This document shows positions 53,038-61,085 of a stretch of DNA of 64,000 nucleotides, piece by piece. This stretch comes from a virus. The stretch lies in the IMG/VR virus record IMGVR_UViG_3300037245_001320, positions 62,001 to 126,000 of that record; one strand, written 5' to 3'. The position numbers and the translations under genes were made by a program. Every line of letters starts with the position of its first letter. Positions within the stretch are counted from its first letter, which is position 1. Below the pieces are notes generated by a model. That model was given only the letters and a program-made list of their open reading frames with translations. It did no database searches and was not told the DNA's origin.

Positions 53038-53066
53038 ATACTACCATGTTAGGGTATTTACGTCAA
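53038..53066 (-). promoter_or_regulatory. Sigma70-like promoter
   Basis: Minus strand TTGACG (53066-53061), 17-base spacer, TAGTAT (53043-53038). Its -35 lies in the last codons of the GIY-YIG gene. Confidence 0.6.
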
Positions 53067-54251
53067 TCCTTCTTTCTTAATTTTCTGCTTTTCTTTATAC
53101 TCATCTTTAAGTTCTTGTACTTTCTTATCTAGCTCTTTTTGTGTGTACGGGACTAGTTGTGTGAAGCATTCCGTATAGCCTGCAAAATACTTCTTAGGCT
53201 CGTACTTGTATTCTTTATGTAATTCGTGTAGTGCGTTTTCGATGTATGTAGCATTATATTTATTTGTTTCTATTTTCTTTACAACTGTGTAACTATAAGG
53301 TAAGTTTTGTCCTGAAAAACGGTATGTTACTTTCCCCGAAGTAATCCCAATTTTCTTAAAACGTTCTTGGGAGTTGAACAGAGTAATGAAGTATACAGTT
53401 GCTTTACTTAGTAACCATTCTTTCTTTTTATGCTCTGCTGTGGGAATAGTGTAGGGTGCATTATTTGGTGGATGGCAACAGGAACAGATAGGATAACAGG
53501 AAAGAACGTTCCAACTTATATCTCTATTAAATCCACATTTCTTACATGTGAACCTTACAGTAGATATAGCTGTCACATCATAAGGAATAGTCGTACACTG
53601 CCAATTACTATAAGCTTGTTCTGTTAATCTATACATTAACAATTCCTTACTCATATTTAATGTATTACTGCATCTAGGGCATAACTGTTTTCGATGAAAC
53701 ATGTTTGTCCACAAAGGTTTCCACACATAGTTACAAGTAGCACATTTACAATGAATGGGTATATAGCAATCCACATATTCTTTAGATAATAATTGTATAG
53801 AAGCATAAAAAGGATGAGCTAATTTTTCAAGTATTCTTTTCTGTGACCAATGCTCCTGTTGAGAACAACGACTACAATTTGAGGATCCTGTTTTTATATA
53901 AGTCCAAGCTATATCCCATATATAACCATCAATAGTACATTGCCATTTCATTTCCTCAGGAGAGTACACCTCTGATAGTCTTTTTATAGGTAATTTATAT
54001 TCGTCTATATACTTATCTATTAAGGGAATTGTCCACCGAGTAACTTTACTGGTAATAGTATTCCATGTTTCTTCTGTTATTCTATAGTATGTTGCTTTTT
54101 GGGGTTTTTGCCTCTTTGTCCAGTACGTATCTTTTACGATCTTATGCTTAGCCTTATCTAGCTTTTCCAATCTTCTTATAGCAGCTAATAAATTACTATG
54201 GTCTCTTCCTGTTTCCTTTGCTAAATCTAATGATGATTTTAGTTCTTCCAT
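53058..54251 (-). CDS. GIY-YIG-type homing endonuclease with zinc repeats
   Basis: A 397-residue protein. N-terminal helix-turn-helix-like strip (LDLAKETGRDHSNLLAAIRRL), four or so treble-clef modules (CSRCS, CATC, CPRCS, CKKCG, CSCCH), and a C-terminal nuclease with VYFITLF and FKKIGIT, then IENALHELH. Same build as the protein at 13565-14836. It is downstream of a phage-type promoter and the second structured RNA. Ribosome site AAAAGGAAATAAG. Confidence 0.8.
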   Translation of the reverse strand: MEELKSSLDLAKETGRDHSNLLAAIRRLEKLDKAKHKIVKDTYWTKRQKPQKATYYRITEETWNTITSKVTRWTIPLIDKYIDEYKLPIKRLSEVYSPEEMKWQCTIDGYIWDIAWTYIKTGSSNCSRCSQQEHWSQKRILEKLAHPFYASIQLLSKEYVDCYIPIHCKCATCNYVWKPLWTNMFHRKQLCPRCSNTLNMSKELLMYRLTEQAYSNWQCTTIPYDVTAISTVRFTCKKCGFNRDISWNVLSCYPICSCCHPPNNAPYTIPTAEHKKKEWLLSKATVYFITLFNSQERFKKIGITSGKVTYRFSGQNLPYSYTVVKKIETNKYNATYIENALHELHKEYKYEPKKYFAGYTECFTQLVPYTQKELDKKVQELKDEYKEKQKIKKEGLT

Positions 54252-54272
54252 TCTTATTTCCTTTTCCCAATT

Positions 54273-54434
54273 AAAAAAGCTTACTAATAAATTCCCTCTA
54301 AGTTGACCCGAAATACAATACCAGTGTTTCTTGCATTTCTCTTAAAGGGATTTTTACTAATAAGCTCTGTTTGAGTTCACTATGATTTTTCACTGGATTT
54401 CTTAAAGAAGGGTCAAGTTCTTTTTATATCTTCT
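54273..54434 (-). ncRNA. Pseudoknotted structured RNA before GIY-YIG gene
   Basis: Minus strand, same plan as the RNA at 3608-3780. Hairpin D: AAAGAA (54423-54418) with TTCTTT (54409-54404); its loop holds TTGACCC (54416-54410), which pairs with GGGTCAA (54309-54303). CCAGTG (54396-54391) pairs with CACTGG (54326-54321). GCTTATTAGTAAA (54365-54353) pairs with TTTATTAGTAAGC (54291-54279) over 13 pairs with two G-U, followed by six T. Shared bases with the first RNA are few: TATT(T)CGG before the loop partner, GGT after the second helix, and ACTTAG near the last arm. Begins near the start site of a phage promoter. Confidence 0.6.
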
Positions 54435-54440
54435 TCCTCT

Positions 54441-54465
54441 ATTATACCATAGTGGGAATTTTTTT
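54441..54465 (-). promoter_or_regulatory. Phage-type promoter (copy 7)
   Basis: Minus strand: seven-A tract, TTCCCACTATG, G, TATAAT (54446-54441). Transcribes the structured RNA and GIY-YIG gene; start predicted near 54434. Confidence 0.8.
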
Positions 54466-54474
54466 GAGGTGTTG

Positions 54475-54508
54475 TAAGAAAAACCCTCTCAGATGTGTGC
54501 AGAGAGGG
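54475..54508 (-). terminator. Terminator of early replication operon
   Basis: Minus strand ACCCTCTC (54508-54501) pairs with GAGAGGGT (54489-54482), then TTTTTC. Its stem matches those at 31913 and 32731. It ends the operon finishing with the HNH gene and insulates the next promoter. Confidence 0.8.
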
Positions 54509-54515
54509 TTTAGAA

Positions 54516-54977
54516 TTATTTACTTTTTGTTTTCTTTGATTTTTTAACTCTTGGCTTCGGTTCTACAAAATCTATAGGTACCAGATATTCTTTTTTTACA
54601 TTCTCTTCATATTCCCAAGCTGTAATCTTACATAAAAGTTTGTATAGGGTATCCCATGCAGGAGTTGTTTTTGCTTTCTTTTGCATAATATGAGCAGTCT
54701 CATGGCATTGAACACATAGAATAATAATATCCTCAGGCTCTTTATCTGTTCCCATCCGGTCATATTTAACATGGTGGCACTGCATCATTAATAATCGCTT
54801 CTTATCTCCTGCTTTTTTCTTCTTTTTAACAGAACCATTTTTCCAAATACTCCAGCGTTTTCTTTTACAAATAGCACAAACAACATCAGGGTTATCTAAC
54901 AAGGACTTCGATCTACGCTTCCACCAGCTTGAGGACATGTAATTTTTATGTGTAATTTGTTTCTTATCCTCAGACAT
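54516..54977 (-). CDS. HNH nuclease, McrA-like
   Basis: A 153-residue basic protein with CAICKRK, CHHVKYDRMG and ILCVQCHETAH, a zinc-bound HNH fold. Unlike the other HNH genes it has no zinc-repeat array or own promoter and sits within the replication operon, so it may be a recombination or host-DNA nuclease or a small homing enzyme. ATG at 54977 chosen, with GAAGAGAAG upstream, over the open-frame start at 55004. Confidence 0.7.
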   Translation of the reverse strand: MSEDKKQITHKNYMSSSWWKRRSKSLLDNPDVVCAICKRKRWSIWKNGSVKKKKKAGDKKRLLMMQCHHVKYDRMGTDKEPEDIIILCVQCHETAHIMQKKAKTTPAWDTLYKLLCKITAWEYEENVKKEYLVPIDFVEPKPRVKKSKKTKSK

Positions 54978-55158
54978 ATATCTTCTCTTCAAAAATAGGA
55001 ACAATTACTTCTATAATTTTCCTTGATTCTGGATCTCTTTCTTCACTTACCCCTGCTGTTCTAAAATCAAATTCTTCTTCAAAATCATTAAGCAAGGTTT
55101 TAATGTTATCTGCGAGGGCTCGTAAGCCCTCCTTTAATTCTTCGGTTGTTTTATCCAT
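54970..55158 (-). CDS. Small acidic protein
   Basis: 62 residues, acidic (ADNIKTLLNDFEEEFDF). Its start overlaps the recombinase stop. Possibly a recombination partner by position; no motif. Confidence 0.45.
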   Translation of the reverse strand: MDKTTEELKEGLRALADNIKTLLNDFEEEFDFRTAGVSEERDPESRKIIEVIVPIFEEKIYV

Positions 55159-56462
55159 TAGAACTTCCTCTTTCTGCCTACAATAGCAAGTTCATTTTCT
55201 ATAGATAACCATTTGTCTAAGACTTGTTGTTTCAGCTCACCTTCTAAATCGTTGTCATAAACATACTGAGCTAAAGTCTCTACATCCATTCCTGATCCAA
55301 AAATAGCTTCATAAGCAGGTTCTAACATAACATCATCCATGATAATTTCTAGCATGTCCTTCTTACTCGTACTTTTTTTAAGTCCTGGAAAATCTCGTTC
55401 TTGCTCTAATAAGAACTCATAGATATTAGCTTTGTTAGCTTCTTTTAATTCATCTGAACTTGTACCTGCCCATGATAAATTCTTACTAGCAGCATCATCT
55501 TTTAGTTGTCCTGTGTCTGTAACAAGATCATGTAAATATACAAGATTAGTATATACATTATCTAAACCTATTTGAGGAAAGAAACAACCATAACAATCTC
55601 TCCCAGGTTTAGCATTTCTTACTTTTAACATCTTAATCTTAAGCAATTGCCCAATAGGGTATTTTTTACCTTTAACAGTTCTTCTGATAATACAAGACTC
55701 TGCTACTAATGTTCTAAGATTTATATAGAACTGTAAGGCTTTCCCTCCTGTTGGTTGTATCTTATTACCAAAAGAAACATTCATTTTTTCTCTAATCTGT
55801 GAAATTATTATTACAAAGACACCAGAGTTCTTTAATCTAGGTACTAGGTCGGGCAGCATTTCAGTCGAAATGTACTTTTGCTTGTCTAATAAATAACTCC
55901 CCTCATCAAATACCTTTCCTTTATCATCTGCTTTAACTCTATCCTGTCCACGTTTTACAATGGTACCAGATGCAAATGAGTCCAGGGAATCTACCATTAT
56001 AATATGAAGATGCTTACCGACTAATTTACCTTTATTTTTCTTTTTATTCTTCTCAATAGCTCGGGATATATTACAGTACACACCCTCAATTGTTTCCACT
56101 GTTGGATCTTTTTGTAACTCTACTCCATACATAGCTTGTGTATTAAAGGAGTTCCCATCCTCCCCATCCAGAACTTCGTTGGAGACAGTTGAGTACTCCT
56201 CAGATCTGTTTGCCATAATATAATTTGATATATCACAAACACCCTGAGTACCTATAGCAGTCTTACCTCCGCCTGAGTCCCCTATTATATTCCACAACCC
56301 TGTTAGAGGAAAGCCCATATTAGTATGACTTCCTCCGTGTAGTAAATCAATTAAATCCTGCCCCATAGGCACGTTTGTTACTTCTTGATTATCTACCTTA
56401 TTCTTCGCCATTCTTCCACCTCTTTCTTCATTTAACTTTTCTTTTTCTTTCTTTGTTGCCAA
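55158..56462 (-). CDS. RecA/UvsX-like recombinase
   Basis: A 434-residue protein: Walker A GDSGGGKT (61-68), Walker B IIMVDSLDS, and a loop-2 region ISQIREKMNVSFGNKIQPTGGKALQFY, typical of RecA/UvsX strand-exchange proteins. The neighbouring SSB-like and nuclease genes fit. TTG at 56462 has AAAGGA nine bases upstream; the ATG at 56411 with AGAGGTGG is an alternative that would shorten the protein by 17 residues. Confidence 0.75.
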   Translation of the reverse strand: MATKKEKEKLNEERGGRMAKNKVDNQEVTNVPMGQDLIDLLHGGSHTNMGFPLTGLWNIIGDSGGGKTAIGTQGVCDISNYIMANRSEEYSTVSNEVLDGEDGNSFNTQAMYGVELQKDPTVETIEGVYCNISRAIEKNKKKNKGKLVGKHLHIIMVDSLDSFASGTIVKRGQDRVKADDKGKVFDEGSYLLDKQKYISTEMLPDLVPRLKNSGVFVIIISQIREKMNVSFGNKIQPTGGKALQFYINLRTLVAESCIIRRTVKGKKYPIGQLLKIKMLKVRNAKPGRDCYGCFFPQIGLDNVYTNLVYLHDLVTDTGQLKDDAASKNLSWAGTSSDELKEANKANIYEFLLEQERDFPGLKKSTSKKDMLEIIMDDVMLEPAYEAIFGSGMDVETLAQYVYDNDLEGELKQQVLDKWLSIENELAIVGRKRKF

Positions 56463-56486
56463 ATTCTATTCCTTTCTTATTGTGTT

Positions 56487-56915
56487 TTATCTGTTACCAT
56501 TCCAGATTCCTAAAAACTTATTACAATCAGTCCGAGAGATAGTGTGATTCTTTATCACATCTCCCTCTTTCTTTTTAGCTACATAACCTAATTTCTCTGC
56601 ATCTTTCCTGAACTGTCTTAATTTATAATTAGGATCAATTCCACATTTATGTAAATATCTTAAAGCTACTGCTAATTTCATAACAGGTTTTGTTATAGCT
56701 AAATCTGGAAAACCATTTTCTAAATAATATGACCAAATATTTTCATACAGTCTCCACTTCGCTTCAGCGTTCTTATATGACAAAACCCCCTCATAGAGTT
56801 CTGCATAGTTATATACATATCTAATGTTGGGGGTTGTTTTATCATGATCTTTATTATACTGCACCATAACTGCGTAAGCTTGGTTAGGTGTTATAGTTTT
56901 TTTGATCGGTAACAT
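56487..56915 (-). CDS. Unknown protein of replication operon
   Basis: 142 residues, basic and helical (ITPNQAYAVMVQYNKDHDKTTPN; many Tyr). Placed between SSB-like and RecA-like genes, where loaders or mediator proteins may be found; that role is inference only. Confidence 0.5.
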   Translation of the reverse strand: MLPIKKTITPNQAYAVMVQYNKDHDKTTPNIRYVYNYAELYEGVLSYKNAEAKWRLYENIWSYYLENGFPDLAITKPVMKLAVALRYLHKCGIDPNYKLRQFRKDAEKLGYVAKKKEGDVIKNHTISRTDCNKFLGIWNGNR

Positions 56916-56918
56916 CTA

Positions 56919-57983
56919 TTAGAAAGGGATATCATCTTCAAAGTTGCCATCACCTTCTCCGCCTGACTCTGGCTCAACTATTTCTACATTAGTTTCAGAA
57001 GCCATAGCTTCTGTAAATGATAACCCTTCATCTACCGCCTCTTCCTTTGTTTCCTCAGGAGCTACAGGAGCAGATGTACCAAATAAAGCTTTGTACACTT
57101 CTTCCTCGGTAGGTATAATGATGTGCTCGTCTAAACTAGGAACTTTGTCTATGATAGTATCTGGGTAAGCCTCTAGTCTAGGCATGATAGCTATTGATTT
57201 GTAATCTACCATCTTTCTTGATGTTCCTGTAGAATCCTTCCATTCCCCATCTTTACCATCAATGAATATAGTAGGTCCTAATGTAGGGTGTCCCCAGTTG
57301 ATATCATTCCCAATTTTCATCTCATCAGATTTCTTCTCTTCTAAGAGTCTACCAAAAGTGTGGTAAGCTGGAGCAAATAAGTGAAACTCTCTCTTATTTT
57401 TATTTAACTGTTTCTTCTCTTTATTATCAGGATTGTTGTTATACTTTTGTGCTTCTCTATTATACACAACAATCTCAGCATCATAAACAGCTACGATATA
57501 TAGAGATCTAGTGCTAGGGAATAGTTTCTTAGCTCTTTGAAATACAGCACAATTATCTTTGTCAGATTGAGGACTCTTTCCTGTGATATCATGATCTTCT
57601 TTAGCTTTTTTGAATAATCTCCATTTCTCATCAGCTATAGCATCACCCTCTAATCCAAAAAATGATCTTGATGGGTAATCCCATGATGTATTACCTTGTG
57701 ACAATCTCATATTAACATCTACAACAATATCGTAAACAATCTTACCTTTATTTCTGTTTATTTTCTTAGCATCATTGATATCTACTCTGTCATACTTATC
57801 TGTCGCCATTCTAAAAGGAATTAAATCCACATAGTTTGGTCCTAAGGCTGGTTTCCACAAAGGTAACTCTGTACCATCTTTCTTTAATACAGGTGTGTAA
57901 AACCTATTGTTTACAAAATCCTTGCTTGGTGCGTTAGGGTTCTCTGTTCTCTCTTCGTTCATGTTATCAAATATGCTTCCCAT
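56919..57983 (-). CDS. Single-stranded DNA-binding protein (SSB-like)
   Basis: A 354-residue protein with a mixed beta core (YVDLIPFRMATDKYDRVD, KGKIVYDIVVDVNMRLS) and a long acidic C-terminus ending GNFEDDIPF. The DDIPF tail is the hallmark of bacterial SSB proteins, where it binds partner enzymes. Length exceeds bacterial SSB and resembles phage gp32-type proteins. Ribosome site AGAAGGAAACAG. Confidence 0.7.
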   Translation of the reverse strand: MGSIFDNMNEERTENPNAPSKDFVNNRFYTPVLKKDGTELPLWKPALGPNYVDLIPFRMATDKYDRVDINDAKKINRNKGKIVYDIVVDVNMRLSQGNTSWDYPSRSFFGLEGDAIADEKWRLFKKAKEDHDITGKSPQSDKDNCAVFQRAKKLFPSTRSLYIVAVYDAEIVVYNREAQKYNNNPDNKEKKQLNKNKREFHLFAPAYHTFGRLLEEKKSDEMKIGNDINWGHPTLGPTIFIDGKDGEWKDSTGTSRKMVDYKSIAIMPRLEAYPDTIIDKVPSLDEHIIIPTEEEVYKALFGTSAPVAPEETKEEAVDEGLSFTEAMASETNVEIVEPESGGEGDGNFEDDIPF

Positions 57984-58060
57984 ACTGTTTCTGTTTCCTT
58001 CTTATCTTTCTTTAAGATTTTTCTTTTTCTTCTTAGTTATTTATTGTAGTTTTCTTCTAC

Positions 58061-58240
58061 TTACTTCTTTTCTTCTACAGGCTCAACTATTGCATTTTCC
58101 TTCATTTCTTTTTGAACTTCTAATATTAGATTGTTCACTTCTATGAAGGGTAAATGGGATTGAGCACAAACACTAAACATCTTATTAAATACTTCTAGTG
58201 ATATTGTAATTTTCTGCTTTGGTACTTGGTCTGGTTCCAT
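58061..58240 (-). CDS. Small unknown protein (59 aa)
   Basis: 59 codons from ATG at 58240 to TAA at 58061, with AAGGATATAAAAG upstream: MEPDQVPKQKITISLEVFNK and on to an acidic-basic end VEPVEEKK. Probably a ribbon-helix-helix-like small regulator, judging by the KITISLEVFNKM strand-helix start, but this is tentative. Confidence 0.55.
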   Translation of the reverse strand: MEPDQVPKQKITISLEVFNKMFSVCAQSHLPFIEVNNLILEVQKEMKENAIVEPVEEKK

Positions 58241-58266
58241 ACTTTTATATCCTTTTTTAAATTATT

Positions 58267-58353
58267 GCTATATGGTCTTTGAGATTTATTTCATTTTATA
58301 TCTCCCTCTTGGGTAGTAGTATAAATAATTCTTTGTAAAGACTATCATATAGC
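58267..58353 (+). repeat. Long inverted repeat in leader, terminator-like on + strand
   Basis: GCTATATGGTCTTT (58267-58280) matches the complement of AAAGACTATCATATAGC (58337-58353) over 14 pairs with a three-base bulge. TTTTTT follows on the + strand, opposite to the genes around it. A terminator for an antisense transcript, or a leader structure of the leftward message, are possible. An isolated GAGGGAGATATAAA-ATG-AAA-TAA lies in its loop on the minus strand. Confidence 0.5.
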
Positions 58354-58361
58354 TTTTTTAT

Positions 58362-58817
58362 TTATTTTAATCCTGGTACTGCATCTTTGGCTTTAACTGT
58401 AGCATCAGCATAAAATTCGTTATACCTATCAGACATCATCATCTTTAACAACTCTTTATTACCTAGATAAGTTGTTACTAATGCTTTAACAGTATCGTAT
58501 GTGTATTCTGCCTCAGCTCTATCGCCTCTAGCTTGTATAACCTTAGAATGACTATTACAGTAGGCTGTCATTGCCGCACCCGTAATCTTGATAGTAGGTT
58601 CACCATTTACGGGAATCTTCCCTAAGATATGGGTCTCCATCTCTATTCTACCTAAAACAGCTTTAACATTATCTTTCGCTATCTCTAATGATTTTAATGC
58701 GTCTGCTCTTCTTGGAAATATGGATCCTGCCATGGCACTATGTTTAATTGCTTCATCTGTTACATTGTGTAACTTGGAAATTTTTAAATCTTCGAATGAT
58801 ACTAAATCTTTACTCAT
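58362..58817 (-). CDS. Unknown protein
   Basis: 151 residues, mostly helical (AGSIFPRRADALKSLEIAKDNV). Overlaps the upstream gene by one base. Located in the replication operon. No motif recognised. Confidence 0.55.
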   Translation of the reverse strand: MSKDLVSFEDLKISKLHNVTDEAIKHSAMAGSIFPRRADALKSLEIAKDNVKAVLGRIEMETHILGKIPVNGEPTIKITGAAMTAYCNSHSKVIQARGDRAEAEYTYDTVKALVTTYLGNKELLKMMMSDRYNEFYADATVKAKDAVPGLK

Positions 58818-59134
58818 TAATTACTTTCCCTCTCCGCTCTTGCTTCTTCCTTTAAAGTAATAAGTCTATCAATAGCATTCTCTTCTGTTCTATCCTCTTT
58901 TAATAAAGCCTTCACTTCTAGATCAATCTGCTTCTTAATCTCTTTACCAAATACTTTCTTATCTTCATCTCTAGGACAAAACTCTTCACAGTACTGATTT
59001 TTAGCATCTGTTATTCCTGATGTTAATGCTGAAATATCCTCTTTAGTATCTGCAATTACTCTAACCAACTTCTTTAATACATCTAGCTGATCTTGTGCCG
59101 TGTATTCCTTATTACTCTTCCCTTTAAAAATCAT
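58817..59134 (-). CDS. Unknown coiled-coil protein
   Basis: 105 residues, charged helices (LDVLKKLVRVIADTKEDISALTSGI). Coupled to its neighbours with one- to two-base gaps. No motif. Confidence 0.5.
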   Translation of the reverse strand: MIFKGKSNKEYTAQDQLDVLKKLVRVIADTKEDISALTSGITDAKNQYCEEFCPRDEDKKVFGKEIKKQIDLEVKALLKEDRTEENAIDRLITLKEEARAERESN

Positions 59135-59136
59135 CC

Positions 59137-59442
59137 TTACTCTCCTCTTGTTCTCTTTCTCTTCTTATCTTTATAGTGGTATAAGCTATCTACTCCACTA
59201 CAATCTTCATCTGCTATTTCACTACTTGTTATTAACCTGTCATTCTCTGATAGAACCCTTAAATAAGTTATAGCTTGATCCAATGGCATATCCCTATCAA
59301 ACTTCTTCACAATATCCCAAGCTGTAACTCCCCTTGGAGGAATCATGTAGGCTTTATTTGTAATAGGATCTATAACAGTTTCTCCTGTTTCAGGATCTTC
59401 TAGAGGACCACCTCTCATGTACTTCTTCAATCGACTTTTCAA
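59137..59442 (-). CDS. Unknown protein
   Basis: 101 residues with a Pro/Gly-rich first third (GGPLEDPETGETVIDPITNKAYMIPPRG) and basic end. Not recognised. Confidence 0.5.
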   Translation of the reverse strand: MKSRLKKYMRGGPLEDPETGETVIDPITNKAYMIPPRGVTAWDIVKKFDRDMPLDQAITYLRVLSENDRLITSSEIADEDCSGVDSLYHYKDKKRKRTRGE

Positions 59443-59446
59443 TTTC

Positions 59447-59668
59447 TTATTCTTTGTCAGAGTTTACTCCTTTATAGATTACTACATCAGTTACTTTGTT
59501 AATAGAGATAATCAACTTAGTCTTATGTTGAATAGGTAAGAGTTCTTTTATTCTATCTATATTTTCCTCTTCCATCTCAGCATTTACATAATCTGTATGA
59601 TCTATTAAGATAATAATTTCTGTGAAGTATTTGTCATTCTTACATACTTGTAGTTCTAGTGTTGTCAT
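59447..59668 (-). CDS. Unknown small protein
   Basis: 73 residues (MTTLELQVCKNDKYFTEIIIL). Shares one base with the dUTPase stop. Not recognised. Confidence 0.5.
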   Translation of the reverse strand: MTTLELQVCKNDKYFTEIIILIDHTDYVNAEMEEENIDRIKELLPIQHKTKLIISINKVTDVVIYKGVNSDKE

Positions 59669-60114
59669 TAGTGACTCCCTGTACTGCCATAAGCTCCTGA
59701 TCCTCTTTCTGTTTCCTTATTTAAAGAATCTACTTTTTTAAATACTGCCTCTGTTGTGGGAGCATAAACACCTTGACAAACTCTCATTCCGTGAGTTACA
59801 TAAAATGGTTTATCCCCTTCATTTCTAAGGATAATTCCAACTTCTCCCACGTAATCTTCATCAATTGTAGCAGTTCCCTGGGCAATAATCAAACCATGCT
59901 TTTTAGTTAAGCCTGATCTTGATCTTAATTGGACTTCATATCCTTCATAAATACCCATTTTAATACCAGAAGGTACAGTTACTGCTTCCCCTATACCTAT
60001 TCTAATGTCTTCATTAGGTGTGAATGCTTTTAAATCGAAGCCTGATGATTGTTTTGTGCCATATTCAGGCATGAACTCTTTTGTTTCTATTAGTAATTCT
60101 TTTTGATCTCTCAA
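59668..60114 (-). CDS. dut: dUTPase
   Basis: A 148-residue trimeric-type dUTPase with motifs in order: SSGFDLKA, RSRSGL, GTATIDEDYVGEVG, RVCQGVY and C-terminal RGSGAYGSTG. It hydrolyses dUTP to dUMP, keeping uracil out of DNA and feeding dTMP synthesis. TTG start at 60114 with GAGGAGAGAAT upstream. First protein gene after the tRNA-like element in the leftward direction. Confidence 0.9.
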   Translation of the reverse strand: MRDQKELLIETKEFMPEYGTKQSSGFDLKAFTPNEDIRIGIGEAVTVPSGIKMGIYEGYEVQLRSRSGLTKKHGLIIAQGTATIDEDYVGEVGIILRNEGDKPFYVTHGMRVCQGVYAPTTEAVFKKVDSLNKETERGSGAYGSTGSH

Positions 60115-60146
60115 TAATTCTCTCCTCTTTATTATTAAAATATGTA

Positions 60147-60227
60147 TGGATCTTATCCGACTCGAACGGATGACTTCATGAGAGCATTACCTTTGATCAT
60201 GATTTCTACCAACTGAATTAAAGACCC
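60147..60227 (-). tRNA. tRNA-like element, isotype unresolved
   Basis: Minus strand. Acceptor arms GGGTCTT (60227-60221) and AAGATCC (60154-60148) pair over seven bases with one G-U. The T arm is perfect: ATCCG, loop TTCGAGT, CGGAT. The D region TTCAGTTGGTAGAA is typical. The anticodon arm is poor: CATGA/TAATG has one mismatch and a TCAAAGG loop with C at position 33. A 13-base variable region gives 81 nt. CCA is not encoded. It may be a class II tRNA, a decayed tRNA, or a tRNA mimic. Confidence 0.5.
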
Positions 60228-60705
60228 GTATGTTAGATTTTCACAGCGAATCCTCCCCAAACTGGCTAAAGTATTTACAACCCTTGAGCAATGAGTTGGT
60301 CCTTTTCCTTATTTTATTTACGAGAGTTTTAAAAGGTCTTCTAAACGTACTCTCTTTATTAAATCAATTTTTGTGCTCTTGGTTTTTATTCCAACTCATA
60401 GTCTTTCCTCTGATCGTCATAAGGGTTTCTCTGTTACTCCCTTAACTCTCAACCTCTTTTAAAGCAATAGGCGTGCATCAACGCCTCGGTTTACTTAATG
60501 GAAGGGTTATTAATCTCCCACCTTACTCCTGACCTGCGAAGTAAGCTCTCGCTTTAATTCTCATGCTTCCTCCTTTATATTGTCTTATCTTAATAATTGT
60601 AGTATATCCCTTATGTCCCATATACCAGAGGCTGACACAACGCTTATTGTCACGACACCAATTATTAAAAAGTTTATTTATTATTTGTTACTCTTGACTT
60701 AAAAC
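60228..60705 (-). other. Transcribed region without clear genes; structured leader and micro-ORFs
   Basis: About 480 bases follow a strong leftward promoter. First comes a likely three-way structure: AATAATTG (60666-60659) with CAATTATT (60599-60592), enclosing TGACA/TGTCA (60652-60633) and GGTATAT (60626-60620) with ATATACT (60607-60601). Then AAAGGAGG precedes a 13-codon frame (60564-60523, MRIKARAYFAGQE), and an 18-codon frame follows (60420-60364). AGGCGT/ACGCCT forms another hairpin near 60490-60475. I see no longer coding frame. Confidence 0.4.
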
Positions 60706-60734
60706 AGTATACCACACTTTCAAGTAAAAGTCAA
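60706..60734 (-). promoter_or_regulatory. Strong sigma70-like promoter
   Basis: Minus strand TTGACT (60734-60729), 17-base spacer, TGG then TATACT (60711-60706), an extended -10. The -35 is in the last codons of the small gene at 60720-60890. Drives the tRNA-like region and the dUTPase operon. Confidence 0.8.
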
Positions 60735-60890
60735 CCCCTTTTCGGAATATTTCTCAATTATTTTTTCAATTGTTATATCTTCTGGTAAATCCTTTAAAAT
60801 AATGCCTTCTAAACGACAGCTCTCCCGATAATTATCCTTTCTAACCTTCCTAATGAATTCTGCTTTCTCTTCAAAAGTCTTGTTAATCAT
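60720..60890 (-). CDS. Small unknown protein (56 aa)
   Basis: ATG at 60890 overlaps the stop of the gene upstream (ATGATTAA) and the frame runs 56 codons to TGA at 60720: MINKTFEEKAEFIRKVRKDN start, EKIIEKYSEKGLTFT end. Charged, helical. The overlap indicates translational coupling. Function unknown. Confidence 0.6.
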   Translation of the reverse strand: MINKTFEEKAEFIRKVRKDNYRESCRLEGIILKDLPEDITIEKIIEKYSEKGLTFT

Positions 60891-61077
60891 TCTCTAAAAT
60901 ATCCAACACTTCTTTTAATGTCTTAACTCTTTCTGTAGCTAGATGTAAGTTATCTAAGGCTACCTGTTTTAAACCGCCCATTTCATGAGTAGCATTATTG
61001 TAAACATCTTTACACATGTTCTCTCTTTCTATACCTTTCTCATAGAGTGTTCTTATTTTATTTAGTTTTTGTTTCAT
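60883..61077 (-). CDS. Unknown small helical protein
   Basis: 64 residues, charged helices (MKQKLNKIRTLYEKGIEREN). Between the CoaE-like gene and the 56-residue gene. Not recognised. Confidence 0.5.
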   Translation of the reverse strand: MKQKLNKIRTLYEKGIERENMCKDVYNNATHEMGGLKQVALDNLHLATERVKTLKEVLDILEND

Positions 61078-61085
61078 CTGTTCTC

